DNA of 33,683 nucleotides from JBGQAS01 sp964498605 (GCA_964498605.1 CAZCHK010000020.1:1-33683); one strand, 5' to 3'. Shown: positions 1 to 7,658, counted from the stretch's first letter. Notes: generated by a model not told the origin, from the letters alone. Translations and numbers: made by a program.

Positions 1-358
1 GCTTGCTCACCTGCCAGGTGTAGGTGTGACCGCCCTCCTCAGGGTAGATCGTATATTCGAGAAGGTTCCCCGCGCAGTCCAGCGCCCACATGTGCAGTTG
101 TTTTTCAGCCGGAGATCTGAACCAGGTCAGGTACATGGGCAGATGGATATCGAACGAATTGGGCCACTTGATGTCGCCGGGCACCCGGTCCGGACCCCAT
201 TCCGCTATGTCTGGTGAAGGAGAGATGTGCACCTCGCAGATAGGCGTGTAGGCATTGTTCAGGACGATCACGGTCTTTCCACTCCACTGCAAGAATATGA
301 AAACAACCGCCAGGAGGATCACTATCCATTTCCAGCTTTTCTTCAAGAAATCTTTCAT
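1..358 (-). CDS. membrane-anchored secreted protein, C-terminus cut by window edge
   Basis: The frame opens with ATG at 358 behind a GGAG Shine-Dalgarno and runs without a stop to the left edge, giving 119 residues of an incomplete protein. Residues 9-24 form a hydrophobic segment after a lysine-rich start, so this is a signal anchor or signal peptide with the rest outside the cell. The exported part has an ISPSPDIAEWGPDR stretch, a hydrophobic/aromatic strand and a DCAGN turn. I associate this ISPS...WG...DCDGN pattern with small extracytoplasmic beta domains common in Chloroflexota lipoproteins, but that is from memory and no function is known to me. It is transcribed divergently from the permease at 468. 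The reading frame is convincing; the family assignment is tentative. Confidence 0.7.
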   Translation of the reverse strand, partial: MKDFLKKSWKWIVILLAVVFIFLQWSGKTVIVLNNAYTPICEVHISPSPDIAEWGPDRVPGDIKWPNSFDIHLPMYLTWFRSPAEKQLHMWALDCAGNLLEYTIYPEEGGHTYTWQVSK

Positions 359-440
359 GACAACTCCATTTTCACAGGAGTAAATTTTAATCCAAAAATG
401 ACCAAAGATACCGGCAATACACGCTGAGCCTGATCGGCTG

Positions 441-446
441 TACAAT
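441..446 (+). promoter_or_regulatory. -10 box TACAAT upstream of the permease
   Basis: TACAAT lies 21 bases before the permease ATG, leaving room for a short leader that carries the GAGGAGAGAGG ribosome-binding site. No good -35 hexamer is visible at 16-18 bases spacing. It matches the -10 hexamer seen before several other genes in the window. Confidence 0.4.
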
Positions 447-467
447 TATGCCGAGGAGAGAGGTCCT

Positions 468-2714
468 ATGACAAAAAGACATCTGAAAAGACAGTTGTCC
501 CTGGCGCAGGTGATCATGCTGGGGACAGCGGGAACGATCGGGGCTGAAATTTTCGTTCTGACCGGGCACGCTGCAGCGATCTCAGGTCCTGCGTCTGTCC
601 TGGCGCTTATAGTCGGCGGCCTGGTCACGTACAGCATCGCCATCAATTACTGCGAACTGGGCACGGCCTTTCCAGTGACCGGCGGTGCAATGACCTACGT
701 GCGCGAAGCGTTCGGCAACAACATCCTCTCCTTCTTGGTGGGTTCAATGGATTGTCTCTCCAGTGTCTTTTACGCCGCGTTATCAGCGGTCGGGTTCGCC
801 TGGTCGCTGAGCATTTTCATCCCGGCGGTTGCCGGGATGATCGTGCCCGTGGCGGTGGGTGTGCTGGTTTTCTTCACCGTCATGAACGTGCTAGGGGTGA
901 CCAAGGTAGGAAACATCCAGGTGGGTCTGGGGATCATCCTGCTGGCTGTGCTCGTTTTCTACGCGATCACCGGTTTAGCGTCTCCCAATGGTTTCAAGTG
1001 GGAAACTTTCATGCCTGAAGGAAAATTTTTTATCGGCAGCGGAGGAGTGGATAACTTCATGAGGATTCTACGCACCGTAGCCTTGATCTACATGGCGTTC
1101 GTCGGTTTCGAGGTGATTGCCGACGATGCGGAAGAGATCAAAAACCCCAGCCGCAACCTGCCGCGCGGAATCCTGATCAGCCTGACGCTTGTGTTGGTCA
1201 TAAATGTTGCTGTCAGCCTGTCCGCGCTGGGAAATGTGCCCTATACACAGCTGGCATCCTCTTCAACCGCTTTGACCGACGCGGTGGAGGGTTTTTTGCC
1301 AGGAATCGGCGTCCCACTGATGGGAATCGCGGGTTTGGTCGCGACGCTGACGTCCATTAACGCGGGCTTGTTGAGCGCCACGAGGGAAGCCTTCACGCTC
1401 AGTCGCGATCGCGTCTGGCCGGTCTTTCTTTCCAGGATTAACCGCTTCCGCACGCCACATTTTTCAATCATTTGTATCGGAGGGGTAGCCTGCCTGGTGG
1501 CCATGGCGGGGGAGGTGGATTTTCTCAGTTATATTTCAGCCTCCGGGTACCTTTTTGTCATTTTCTGCGCCACCCTGGCGATGATTTTCCTGCGCAGGAA
1601 ATTCCCCGATCTTCACCGACCTTTCAAAGCACCTTTGTTTCCACTCACGGCATACATAGCCATTGGTTTCTGTCTCATCGTCATCGCGTTCGCGGAGGTG
1701 AAGGCTTTGATCTTCGGTGTGTGTGTGCTGGGCGGTTTCTCAATTTTCTATTTTGGCAGAAAACACCTGCAGGGGTGGATAGCCGCGAGAAAGGCGTACG
1801 GCGCCGGAACCGAGCAGAGGATCCTGGTCCCGCTGGCCAATCCAGCGACCGCGGTCGATCTGATCAAGATCGCGGGGATGATCGCCAAGGCAAGCCAAAA
1901 CACGACCCTGTGCGCCTTCACCGTGCTGACCCCGCCGGGAAAGCTGTCCCCAGAAATGACCGAGCGCCTGTTGACCCAAAAACGGGTGGAACAGCGCAAA
2001 GCGCTGGATCGGGCGATCCAGTCCATCGATGAATACGAGCTGCCTTTCTTTCCAAAAGTGAGTATCGCTCATTCGGTGGTGGAAGGGATCATGAACGAGA
2101 TCAGGAACCACGCGGGAACAAAACTGGTCCTGACTGGCTGGCCTGGGAAAATGGATTCCGGCTCACTGAAAAACAACGTCGTCAATGAGCTTCTAATTTC
2201 CGCCAGGACCAACATGGCCGTGTTTCTGGACCGCGGTTTTCAGCTTTCATCCAGCATTCTCGTGCCGGTTGGGCATAATCCCCACGCCCGGCTGGCTGCA
2301 CGCCTGGCACTTGAACTCGCCCTTTCAACGAAATGCCCGATTCGATTCCTGCACATCGTCCCCACCGGCCTGGATGTGGATGATTTTGAAGACGAGCTTC
2401 TACAGCTGAAGGAATCCATAGAGCGCGAGATGGGAACTCTACCGGTCGACATGATCTTCAGTGTCACCCAATCCGGCAGCGTGCTGGAAGGAATCCTGTC
2501 CGAAACCAGGAAGAACACCTACGACCTGCTGGTGATGGGGACTTCCGATGAGTGGGAGCGGCGGGACAAGCTGTTCGGCGAAATCGATGATCAGGTCATC
2601 TTAAATGTCCCGTGTTCTGTGTTGATCGCGCGCCGTTTTGAACCCACCAGCATCGCCTGGGTGCGCAGGCAGCTGGACATGCTTGACAGCAGCGATGGAA
2701 AGAAAGGGGGGTGA
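468..2714 (+). CDS. APC-family amino acid permease fused to two universal-stress-protein domains
   Basis: This 748-residue protein has an N-terminal APC permease of about 12 membrane helices (residues ~12-435) and a cytoplasmic tail (~440-735) with two USP-like domains. The permease part begins with the TM1 motif GTIGAEIF, in which Glu replaces the second Gly of the usual IG-(A/S)-GIF substrate-binding turn; VGFEVIADDAEEIKNP is the typical helix-6 region. The tail shows ILVPLANPATAVDLIKIAG in the first domain and ILVPVGHNPHARLAARLALELA in the second, ending VMGTSDEWERR...NVPCSVLIARR. The GX2GX9G(S/T) nucleotide loop of ATP-binding USPs is not preserved. Permease-USP fusions are known in bacteria and archaea; the tail is thought to sense energy or stress state. 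The substrate is not evident. A GAGGAGAGAGG ribosome site supports the start. The stop overlaps the next gene by 4 bases. Confidence 0.9.
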   Translation: MTKRHLKRQLSLAQVIMLGTAGTIGAEIFVLTGHAAAISGPASVLALIVGGLVTYSIAINYCELGTAFPVTGGAMTYVREAFGNNILSFLVGSMDCLSSVFYAALSAVGFAWSLSIFIPAVAGMIVPVAVGVLVFFTVMNVLGVTKVGNIQVGLGIILLAVLVFYAITGLASPNGFKWETFMPEGKFFIGSGGVDNFMRILRTVALIYMAFVGFEVIADDAEEIKNPSRNLPRGILISLTLVLVINVAVSLSALGNVPYTQLASSSTALTDAVEGFLPGIGVPLMGIAGLVATLTSINAGLLSATREAFTLSRDRVWPVFLSRINRFRTPHFSIICIGGVACLVAMAGEVDFLSYISASGYLFVIFCATLAMIFLRRKFPDLHRPFKAPLFPLTAYIAIGFCLIVIAFAEVKALIFGVCVLGGFSIFYFGRKHLQGWIAARKAYGAGTEQRILVPLANPATAVDLIKIAGMIAKASQNTTLCAFTVLTPPGKLSPEMTERLLTQKRVEQRKALDRAIQSIDEYELPFFPKVSIAHSVVEGIMNEIRNHAGTKLVLTGWPGKMDSGSLKNNVVNELLISARTNMAVFLDRGFQLSSSILVPVGHNPHARLAARLALELALSTKCPIRFLHIVPTGLDVDDFEDELLQLKESIEREMGTLPVDMIFSVTQSGSVLEGILSETRKNTYDLLVMGTSDEWERRDKLFGEIDDQVILNVPCSVLIARRFEPTSIAWVRRQLDMLDSSDGKKGG

Positions 2715-3658
2715 CCTTGTCAAATCAAAGTGTGGTTTATCGTTCTTTTGATTCCGTGAAGGACCCGGAACGCGCTTTTCGGTTCAGAAAGGACGTTGAG
2801 GAGATCGACCATGATGGGATGGAAATCAGCCTGGAGATGATCAGGGCGCAATTGGACATCCCCGGGCATGACCCGGTCCGGGACCGCGATGTGGTCTGCC
2901 TGAAGGGTCATCCCGGGACCATGATCGCCTATTCTTCAGTTTGGCCCGCCAATGATACAGCTGATGTGCAGATCGTCGTCCACCCCAGCCATCGACGCCA
3001 GGGGATTGGCACCGAGTTGCTGACCCGACTTCTAGAGCGATGCATAAAGCACGGCATTCATGTCTTTCACGGCTACGCTCAGCACACCAACACAGGCGGG
3101 AACGCCTTCCTGGTACACCGCGGCTTCCTGATGCAAGGCGCGTACTGTAAGCTGTGCAGTTCCCGCCTGCCCCTCCGGGCGGTGTTTGAACTACCCGTGG
3201 GTTTCACGCTGAGAACATACGCGGATATTCGCAACCCGGTCTTGTTGGCTGAAGCGATGAACGAATCCTATCGCGGTTTATGGGGTCATCAAGAGGGAGA
3301 TCTGGAGCAGGTCGCCGGGTGGGTGGAATCCTATCCTGAGGAGTGCCGCTTTATGCTCTTTGATCCAAAAAGCCGCCTGGCCGGAGTCTGCTGTACGCGG
3401 ATGGTCGGCGAACCATCCAGTCAAAATGATCAAAGAACAGCTTATATTGACGCTCCCGGACTGCTGCCTGGCATGCGAGGTCGGGAACTGTATCGGAATT
3501 TCTTGTGCGCGGTTGTGGATGTTCTTGTTCACCGCGGCGCGGTCAGGGCAGACATGGAATCGTGGGGGGATCGCACGGAAACAATTCAGACATATGGTGA
3601 ACTTGGTTTTGAAATTGCACAGAAATCCACCGCCTACAGATTGGAAAGACCGGCATAA
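2711..3658 (+). CDS. tandem GNAT-domain acetyltransferase
   Basis: This 315-residue protein starts at GTG inside a GTGA overlap with the permease stop, so the two are translationally coupled. The N-terminal half is a canonical GNAT domain: VQIVVHPSHRRQGIGTELL contains the acetyl-CoA loop (R96-Q97-G98-I99-G100), followed by a GNAFLVHRGF strand-turn. The C-terminal half (~165-315) looks like a second, degenerate GNAT fold: it has PGLLPGMRGRELYRNFL and ends with YGELGF, but lacks a clear Q/R-X2-G-X-G/A loop. This architecture resembles mycothiol-synthase-like double GNAT proteins, in which one domain is catalytic and the other structural. The acceptor substrate cannot be read from sequence. Coupling to the permease suggests a related substrate, but this is weak inference. 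Confidence 0.85.
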   Translation: MTLSNQSVVYRSFDSVKDPERAFRFRKDVEEIDHDGMEISLEMIRAQLDIPGHDPVRDRDVVCLKGHPGTMIAYSSVWPANDTADVQIVVHPSHRRQGIGTELLTRLLERCIKHGIHVFHGYAQHTNTGGNAFLVHRGFLMQGAYCKLCSSRLPLRAVFELPVGFTLRTYADIRNPVLLAEAMNESYRGLWGHQEGDLEQVAGWVESYPEECRFMLFDPKSRLAGVCCTRMVGEPSSQNDQRTAYIDAPGLLPGMRGRELYRNFLCAVVDVLVHRGAVRADMESWGDRTETIQTYGELGFEIAQKSTAYRLERPA

Positions 3659-3675
3659 CTCCTGGCTGGCTACAG

Positions 3676-3681
3676 TACAAT
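3676..3681 (+). promoter_or_regulatory. -10 box TACAAT of a probable leaderless gene
   Basis: TACAAT ends exactly 6 bases before the ATG at 3688. Initiation about 7 bases downstream of the box would begin the transcript at or next to the start codon. There is no Shine-Dalgarno sequence before the ATG. The -35 region is weak. Confidence 0.45.
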
Positions 3682-3687
3682 TGACTC

Positions 3688-5355
3688 ATGCCAGATATTG
3701 CGGAAATCCGCGCAAAAATCGCCTCCGGCAGCAAGCGCGACGCTCAGCGGGAACTGGCGCGCCTTCTCAAGGAACAACCTTCCAACGTCGACGCGTGGAT
3801 GCTCATGGCGCAGGTTGTCGATGACACGCAAAAAAAGGCGGACTGTTATCACAAGGTGCTGGCCATTGACCCGGATAACGGCCAGGCAAAAGAACACCTG
3901 GGGTGGCTTTACTCTCAACCAGCCTTGACACCTGAGTTTGAAACTGGCTGCGAGGACGAAATTATCGAAAGTCCTCGCCTGGAAGAAGTCCTCGAGCCTG
4001 TGGGAGGGCTGCCAGCCCTCACCCCGCCGGTCCAAAAAAGGCCCAGGGTAAAACACAAGCCCAGACTCTGGATGCTCCTTTCAGCAGCGGGGCTGCTCCT
4101 GGGCGTTGCTGCCCTCCTGATGATCGCCGTGCTGCCTTCTCCGCTAAGAAAGCCCATCCAGTCCACTCCGGGCGCATCCAATCTCACCCCAGACAAGACC
4201 AGCGTGACTAAACAACCTTTCTCATCAGGCGCTGAGTTTCAGGCAATCAAACCGAAACTGCGCGTCCTGTTTGTGCAGGACAGCCAATTATGGCAGTGGT
4301 TCGACGGGGAAACTGCCAGCATTTCTCCAATCGGCGCGGACATCACGGAGATCGCAATATCGCCCGACGGAAGACGAGTCGCCCTGGTCCGGGACGGAAA
4401 CCTATGGATAATGAACAGCAGCGGGGGAAACGCCAAACAGATCGTGTATTCCTCACTGCTTCCCAGGGACGATCGCTCAGTACCAGCTACTTCCCGAAAA
4501 GTGTGCCACATCCGCTGGAGCGCCGATGGTGCCGACATATTCTTTAATTCCTGCTCGAATCTGGTTGAATTCTTCGATCTTTACATGGTACGGATCAGTG
4601 CGGGTGAAGTCACTCCCCTGCTCCCGGACGGTGAGGGCGGCCTGGCATACCCGTCTCCAGACAGTCGATGGGTGGTTTCGGTCGCGCCGGAAGAGATCCA
4701 CCTGACCAATGTAGGATTGAATGAAACTGCAACGGTGCTTTTTTACGACAGGGTTCTGAGTGTAGGCACGCAGTGGCTGGCTCCAATTGCGTGGAGTGAA
4801 GATTCCATGGGTTTTCTTGCAGCAATCCCGCCCGTGAATGGAAAAAATGAACCCTCGACCCCTGTACGATTGTGGCTGATACCCGTGGATGGCAGTTCAA
4901 AAATACTAGCTGGTGAGTTCTTTGCGCAGACGAACGACGTTCACCTGCTACCGAACGCGGATGGTGCACTGTACTTTCAGGCAGGCCCGAACCTCCCGCA
5001 GAGGGAGTGGCACTGGTACGAAGTATCCGCCCACGCCGATCATATCCTTGCTGAAGAGGCCGCTTCTCCGGTCTGCTGGTCACCGGACGGCAAAGAGCTC
5101 AGCGCGTTCACAGCCGATTCCCCTACCAGAATGCTCAGCGCGAAGATCCCTGCTGGTTCTGTATCGGAGATCCAGACCGGACTGAACGGCACATTTCAGA
5201 TTGAAGGAGCCGTCTGTCTCGGAAATGGCTACCTACTGGTCGACGGGAGGGATGGGGATACCAGCAGCGTGTGGCTGATCGGAAACGGTATCGAACCTGT
5301 TCCGGTCTATGCCCTACCCGCCGATCAGCGCCTGGTTTACAAAACGGCAGAGTAA
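3688..5355 (+). CDS. TPR - transmembrane - beta-propeller protein
   Basis: This 555-residue protein has three parts. Residues ~4-76 carry two TPR-like helical hairpins (SGSKRDAQRELARLLKEQP, DAWMLMAQVV, CYHKVLAIDPDNGQAKEHLGWL). After an acidic/proline linker there is a single membrane segment at ~127-150 preceded by KRPRVKHKPR, so the TPR end is cytoplasmic by the positive-inside rule. Residues ~185-555 form an extracytoplasmic WD40/TolB-like propeller: repeats read IAISPDGRRVALVRDGNLWIM, IRWSADGADIFF, YPSPDSRWVV and CWSPDGKELSAF. I infer a cell-surface or sensory/scaffold role linking outside binding to inside protein contacts; no catalytic motif is seen. The gene lacks a ribosome-binding site and probably makes a leaderless mRNA. 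Confidence 0.85.
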   Translation: MPDIAEIRAKIASGSKRDAQRELARLLKEQPSNVDAWMLMAQVVDDTQKKADCYHKVLAIDPDNGQAKEHLGWLYSQPALTPEFETGCEDEIIESPRLEEVLEPVGGLPALTPPVQKRPRVKHKPRLWMLLSAAGLLLGVAALLMIAVLPSPLRKPIQSTPGASNLTPDKTSVTKQPFSSGAEFQAIKPKLRVLFVQDSQLWQWFDGETASISPIGADITEIAISPDGRRVALVRDGNLWIMNSSGGNAKQIVYSSLLPRDDRSVPATSRKVCHIRWSADGADIFFNSCSNLVEFFDLYMVRISAGEVTPLLPDGEGGLAYPSPDSRWVVSVAPEEIHLTNVGLNETATVLFYDRVLSVGTQWLAPIAWSEDSMGFLAAIPPVNGKNEPSTPVRLWLIPVDGSSKILAGEFFAQTNDVHLLPNADGALYFQAGPNLPQREWHWYEVSAHADHILAEEAASPVCWSPDGKELSAFTADSPTRMLSAKIPAGSVSEIQTGLNGTFQIEGAVCLGNGYLLVDGRDGDTSSVWLIGNGIEPVPVYALPADQRLVYKTAE

Positions 5356-5389
5356 ACCAAAAAGGGTGGAGCTGAACTGTACCGCGTTT

Positions 5390-5776
5390 TTAGCCAGAGC
5401 TTTTCCCAGGTATCCCTGCCAGGTCTTTCAATCCCTTTTTCAATGCCGCGATCTGCTCTCTGGTGGTTTCGACGCGCCTGAACACCTGCTCTTTGGATTT
5501 CGCGCCAATCTCAGCCAGCATCTTCAGCCCCTGCGCGCGTGTTTTTACCACGCCAGACTCCACCAGCAAATCCAGCTGAGCTCGTTTTTCCTTTTCCACG
5601 CGCAAAACCATCAGGCCGGTCAGGTCCTCGGCGGCCCTCCCGAGCAGCTTCCCAACATCCAGCATGACCTCCCCGCCATCGCGCACCCACTTGTGCAGCA
5701 GTGATTCAGGCTGTGCTGTCGATCTGGTTGCGGTACCCGAGGTTTCGGCCGTTGAATTGACGCTATTCTCATCCAT
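5390..5776 (-). CDS. ribbon-helix-helix-like small protein, second of a tandem pair
   Basis: This is a 128-residue soluble protein with an AGGAG ribosome site 6 bases before ATG. A Ser/Thr-rich N-terminus (~1-22) leads to an amphipathic stretch (HKWVRDGGEVMLDVGKLLGRA). A strand LMVLRV (~55-60) is followed by two short helices (KRAQLDLLVES; RAQGLKMLAEIGAKS) and a C-terminal coiled-coil helix (EQVFRRVETTREQIAALKKGLKDL). The strand-helix-helix order is that of a ribbon-helix-helix module. It aligns end to end with the protein encoded just upstream (5789-6214): MV-RV, LD-LV, EIGAKSKE versus ISEGIKHNE, IAAL. The pair therefore arose by tandem duplication. The RHH residues are more diverged here, so DNA binding may be lost. 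The 12-base gap to the upstream gene indicates an operon. Confidence 0.75.
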   Translation of the reverse strand: MDENSVNSTAETSGTATRSTAQPESLLHKWVRDGGEVMLDVGKLLGRAAEDLTGLMVLRVEKEKRAQLDLLVESGVVKTRAQGLKMLAEIGAKSKEQVFRRVETTREQIAALKKGLKDLAGIPGKSSG

Positions 5777-5788
5777 GCTTAGCTCCTG

Positions 5789-6214
5789 TCACTTTTCCAC
5801 TTCCTGGTTAATGTCATTTTTCAACTGGGCCCTTAGAGCGGCGATCTTGTCGGTGATGGCGTTGATCTTTACATATAGAGCCTCGTTGTGTTTAATCCCT
5901 TCACTGATCAAAAAAGCAGCTGCTTCTGAGCGGGAACGGCATATTTCAGCATCCACCAGCCTGTCCAGCCGCTTGACAGTGTCGCTGTTGACCCGCACCA
6001 TCAGCACGTTGTCCCTGGTCTGGATCGCCCCGCCAAGGGTCTGCCCGAACTCGCCCACCTGGCGCATTGCCTCGCGGAACGCTTCACCGGCAGGCCGCGC
6101 ACAGGCACTCGCCGCGCTTCCAGTCGACGCCTGCGTCTGGTCTTTTTTCTCGGATTCTTCCTGCTGTTTACCCGCTGTGTTTTCTGGGGTAGGATCGGGT
6201 TTTTTTTCAGTCAT
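5789..6214 (-). CDS. ribbon-helix-helix-like protein, likely DNA-binding
   Basis: This 141-residue protein has a charged, low-complexity N-terminus (~1-40), an amphipathic segment (REAMRQVGEFGQTLGGAI), then an RHH-like core. The strand is NVLMVRVNSDTVKRLDRLVD (~69-88), and the second helix RSRSEAAAFLISEGIKHN (~93-110) has the S-R-S-E-A-A start typical of RHH helix B. A coiled-coil tail (~111-140) may mediate oligomerisation. RHH proteins usually bind operator DNA as dimers through the beta ribbon. The promoter of this gene carries repeated ATGTAAT half-sites, so autoregulation is a natural inference. It is the first gene of a two-gene operon with its paralogue and is divergent from the flavodoxin gene. 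The start is set by AGGAG before ATG at 6214. Confidence 0.8.
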   Translation of the reverse strand: MTEKKPDPTPENTAGKQQEESEKKDQTQASTGSAASACARPAGEAFREAMRQVGEFGQTLGGAIQTRDNVLMVRVNSDTVKRLDRLVDAEICRSRSEAAAFLISEGIKHNEALYVKINAITDKIAALRAQLKNDINQEVEK

Positions 6215-6235
6215 ATGATATACTCCTGTGTAAGT

Positions 6236-6257
6236 ATGTAATTATATTACATGTAAT
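6236..6257. promoter_or_regulatory. operator candidate: three ATGTAAT half-sites and a 12-bp palindrome
   Basis: ATGTAAT occurs at 6236-6242 (+), 6246-6252 (- strand) and 6251-6257 (+). The last two form the perfect palindrome ATTACATGTAAT at 6246-6257, which fills most of the spacer between the -35 and -10 boxes of the leftward promoter. Clustered half-sites of this kind are typical operators for ribbon-helix-helix proteins such as the one encoded at 5789-6214. Confidence 0.6.
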
Positions 6258-6272
6258 TTGTATTTTTGTCAA
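6244..6272 (-). promoter_or_regulatory. sigma-70-type promoter of the RHH operon
   Basis: Read on the minus strand, a perfect TTGACA (6272-6267) is followed by a 17-base spacer and TAATAT (6249-6244). This is the best consensus promoter in the window. Its -35 box overlaps the -35 box of the divergent flavodoxin promoter. Confidence 0.75.
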
Positions 6273-6294
6273 GAGCGCTCTTTTGTCGTACAAT
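6266..6294 (+). promoter_or_regulatory. sigma-70-type promoter of the flavodoxin gene
   Basis: TTGTCA (6266-6271), a 17-base spacer and TACAAT (6289-6294) precede the flavodoxin leader, which has AAGGAG at 6305-6310. The -35 box shares five bases with that of the leftward promoter, so the two polymerases should compete. Confidence 0.65.
6271..6282. promoter_or_regulatory. 12-bp palindrome in the flavodoxin promoter spacer
   Basis: AAGAGCGCTCTT is a perfect palindrome that touches the shared -35 region and lies within the spacer of the rightward promoter. It differs from the ATTACATGTAAT palindrome on the other side, so a second regulator is possible. The binding protein is unknown. Confidence 0.4.
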
Positions 6295-6317
6295 ACAGCA
6301 CATCAAGGAGAAATCAC

Positions 6318-6821
6318 ATGCCTAAGAAAGTACTTATCGCGTATGCCACCTGGACGGGATCGACCCGTGAAGTGGCAGAATATATCGGCAAAACCCTGGA
6401 CGGAGATCAAATCCAGGCTGAAGTTCAACCTGCCAATCAGGTCAGAACAATCGAGGGGTATGATGCAATCGTTCTGGGCAGTCCAGTCCGTGCCACACTG
6501 CTGCACGGCGAGGCAAGATCATTTGTCAGGCGATTCGCAAAACAGTTGAAGCAAAAGAAGCTGGCTTATTTTCTGGTCTGTCTGACCATGGGAGAGGACA
6601 CCCCCGGCAACCGCGCTGACGCAGAGAAATTCTTGCAGCCCCTGCTCAACACAACTCCCGACGCGCGTCCACTTTCCGTCGGTCTGTTCGGCGGCGCCAT
6701 GTTCCCGGACAGGATCACAGGGTTTTGGAAGTTCATGTTCAAAAATCAGAAGCCTGAAGACAAACGCGACTGGGAAGCCATTGGAAAATGGGCCGCCAGC
6801 CTGAAGGCGCTGCTCGGCTGA
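6318..6821 (+). CDS. flavodoxin-domain protein (HemG/protoporphyrinogen-oxidase-like)
   Basis: The protein has 167 residues from the ATG at 6318, which is placed 7 bases after AAGGAG. An in-frame ATG at 6258 would lie upstream of the promoter -10 box and is rejected. The N-terminus KVLIAYATWTGSTREVAEYIGKTL is a flavodoxin FMN phosphate-binding loop (T-W-T-G-S-T). YDAIVLGSPVRATLLHGEARSFV is the second FMN loop, and AYFLVCLTMGED the third strand-loop. Length and the late VGLFGGAMFPDRITGFWKFMFK segment resemble the flavodoxin family that includes the menaquinone-dependent protoporphyrinogen dehydrogenase HemG. No heme genes lie nearby, so a general quinone or thiol redox role is equally possible. 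It is cytoplasmic or membrane-peripheral. Confidence 0.88.
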   Translation: MPKKVLIAYATWTGSTREVAEYIGKTLDGDQIQAEVQPANQVRTIEGYDAIVLGSPVRATLLHGEARSFVRRFAKQLKQKKLAYFLVCLTMGEDTPGNRADAEKFLQPLLNTTPDARPLSVGLFGGAMFPDRITGFWKFMFKNQKPEDKRDWEAIGKWAASLKALLG

Positions 6822-6842
6822 AACCAGTTGTGGAAAATGATC

Positions 6843-6869
6843 CAGCCGCCGAGACAAGCCCGGCGGCTG
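6843..6869. terminator. hairpin between convergent genes
   Basis: CAGCCGCCG and CGGCGGCTG form a perfect 9-bp stem with a 9-base loop between the flavodoxin stop and the end of the leftward membrane-protein gene. The following T-run is poor, so termination strength is uncertain. Confidence 0.5.
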
Positions 6870-6876
6870 TTGATCT

Positions 6877-7584
6877 TTACTGATCCGCAGCCGTCCCTTG
6901 CCCTGGTGGAACGGGGGGCTGCACATCCACAAACCACCGCGAGTGCTGCGCGACGACCTGTGGCATGCGCGCAAAAAGTTCGCGGTACAACCTTTCCCCG
7001 TCGTTGGTGGCCACGCGTATCGCGAAGGTGTTTGGCTCATCGGTGGCAAAGACCAGTCGCAGGGTCTTTCCCGTCACGGTCGCCTCGATGACCTGGTTAT
7101 ACAAAAAAGCCCGGGTGAATTTTTCATTAAACAACGAATAGAAAAGCCAGCCGACCACGAAGATCATGCAGGAATTAGCCTGCCTCACCCCGCTGACTTG
7201 TATCGCCTGATCTGAAAAAACCAGCGTTCCCACGCCTGACACCCGCTGCAGTGGCCCAAACCTCACCGTGTAAGGCGCGCCAAGCATGTTGGCTGGATAA
7301 GGATTCTTGTTCATTAACCGGGTTGGCACCTTCAATGGTTTGCGCAAAAAGATGATCCCCACGACACAGCCGGCAGTGGCGACCAGGCCTGCAGGGATCA
7401 TCCAATACCAGTCGCTGGACCCCTCGCCCATCACCGCGATCCCGCTGATCAACAAGCCCAATCCAAAAAATCCAATCAGCACCAATACAGTGGCCCCCAA
7501 TATTTCCAGGCAATACAATCCTCCCGCCTGTTCCTTGTCTTCCCAGGGCGGGACCTGAGGTGAAACGGGAATGTTCGTGCTCAT
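6877..7584 (-). CDS. membrane protein of unknown function
   Basis: This 235-residue protein starts at ATG 7584 behind GGAGGAGAG. A short proline-rich cytoplasmic N-terminus (to ~20) is followed by two membrane helices (~28-52 and ~60-80). Then come a soluble segment (~85-135), a hydrophobic stretch around SCMIFVVGWLFYSLF (~138-152) and a C-terminal beta-rich region (TVTGKTLRLVFATDEPNTFAIRVATNDGERLYRELF). That C-terminal part looks like a small PH-like or DUF-type domain, with a Pro/Gly tail. I do not recognise the family and see no catalytic motif. The gene is convergent with the flavodoxin and divergent from the GDP-mannose hydrolase. Confidence 0.75.
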   Translation of the reverse strand: MSTNIPVSPQVPPWEDKEQAGGLYCLEILGATVLVLIGFFGLGLLISGIAVMGEGSSDWYWMIPAGLVATAGCVVGIIFLRKPLKVPTRLMNKNPYPANMLGAPYTVRFGPLQRVSGVGTLVFSDQAIQVSGVRQANSCMIFVVGWLFYSLFNEKFTRAFLYNQVIEATVTGKTLRLVFATDEPNTFAIRVATNDGERLYRELFARMPQVVAQHSRWFVDVQPPVPPGQGTAADQ

Positions 7585-7658
7585 CTCTCCTCCAATTCTT
7601 AACTCTTATCATAATATATCTATCTTCAAGGAATATCAAGTGCGGACAGGGAATTGGT

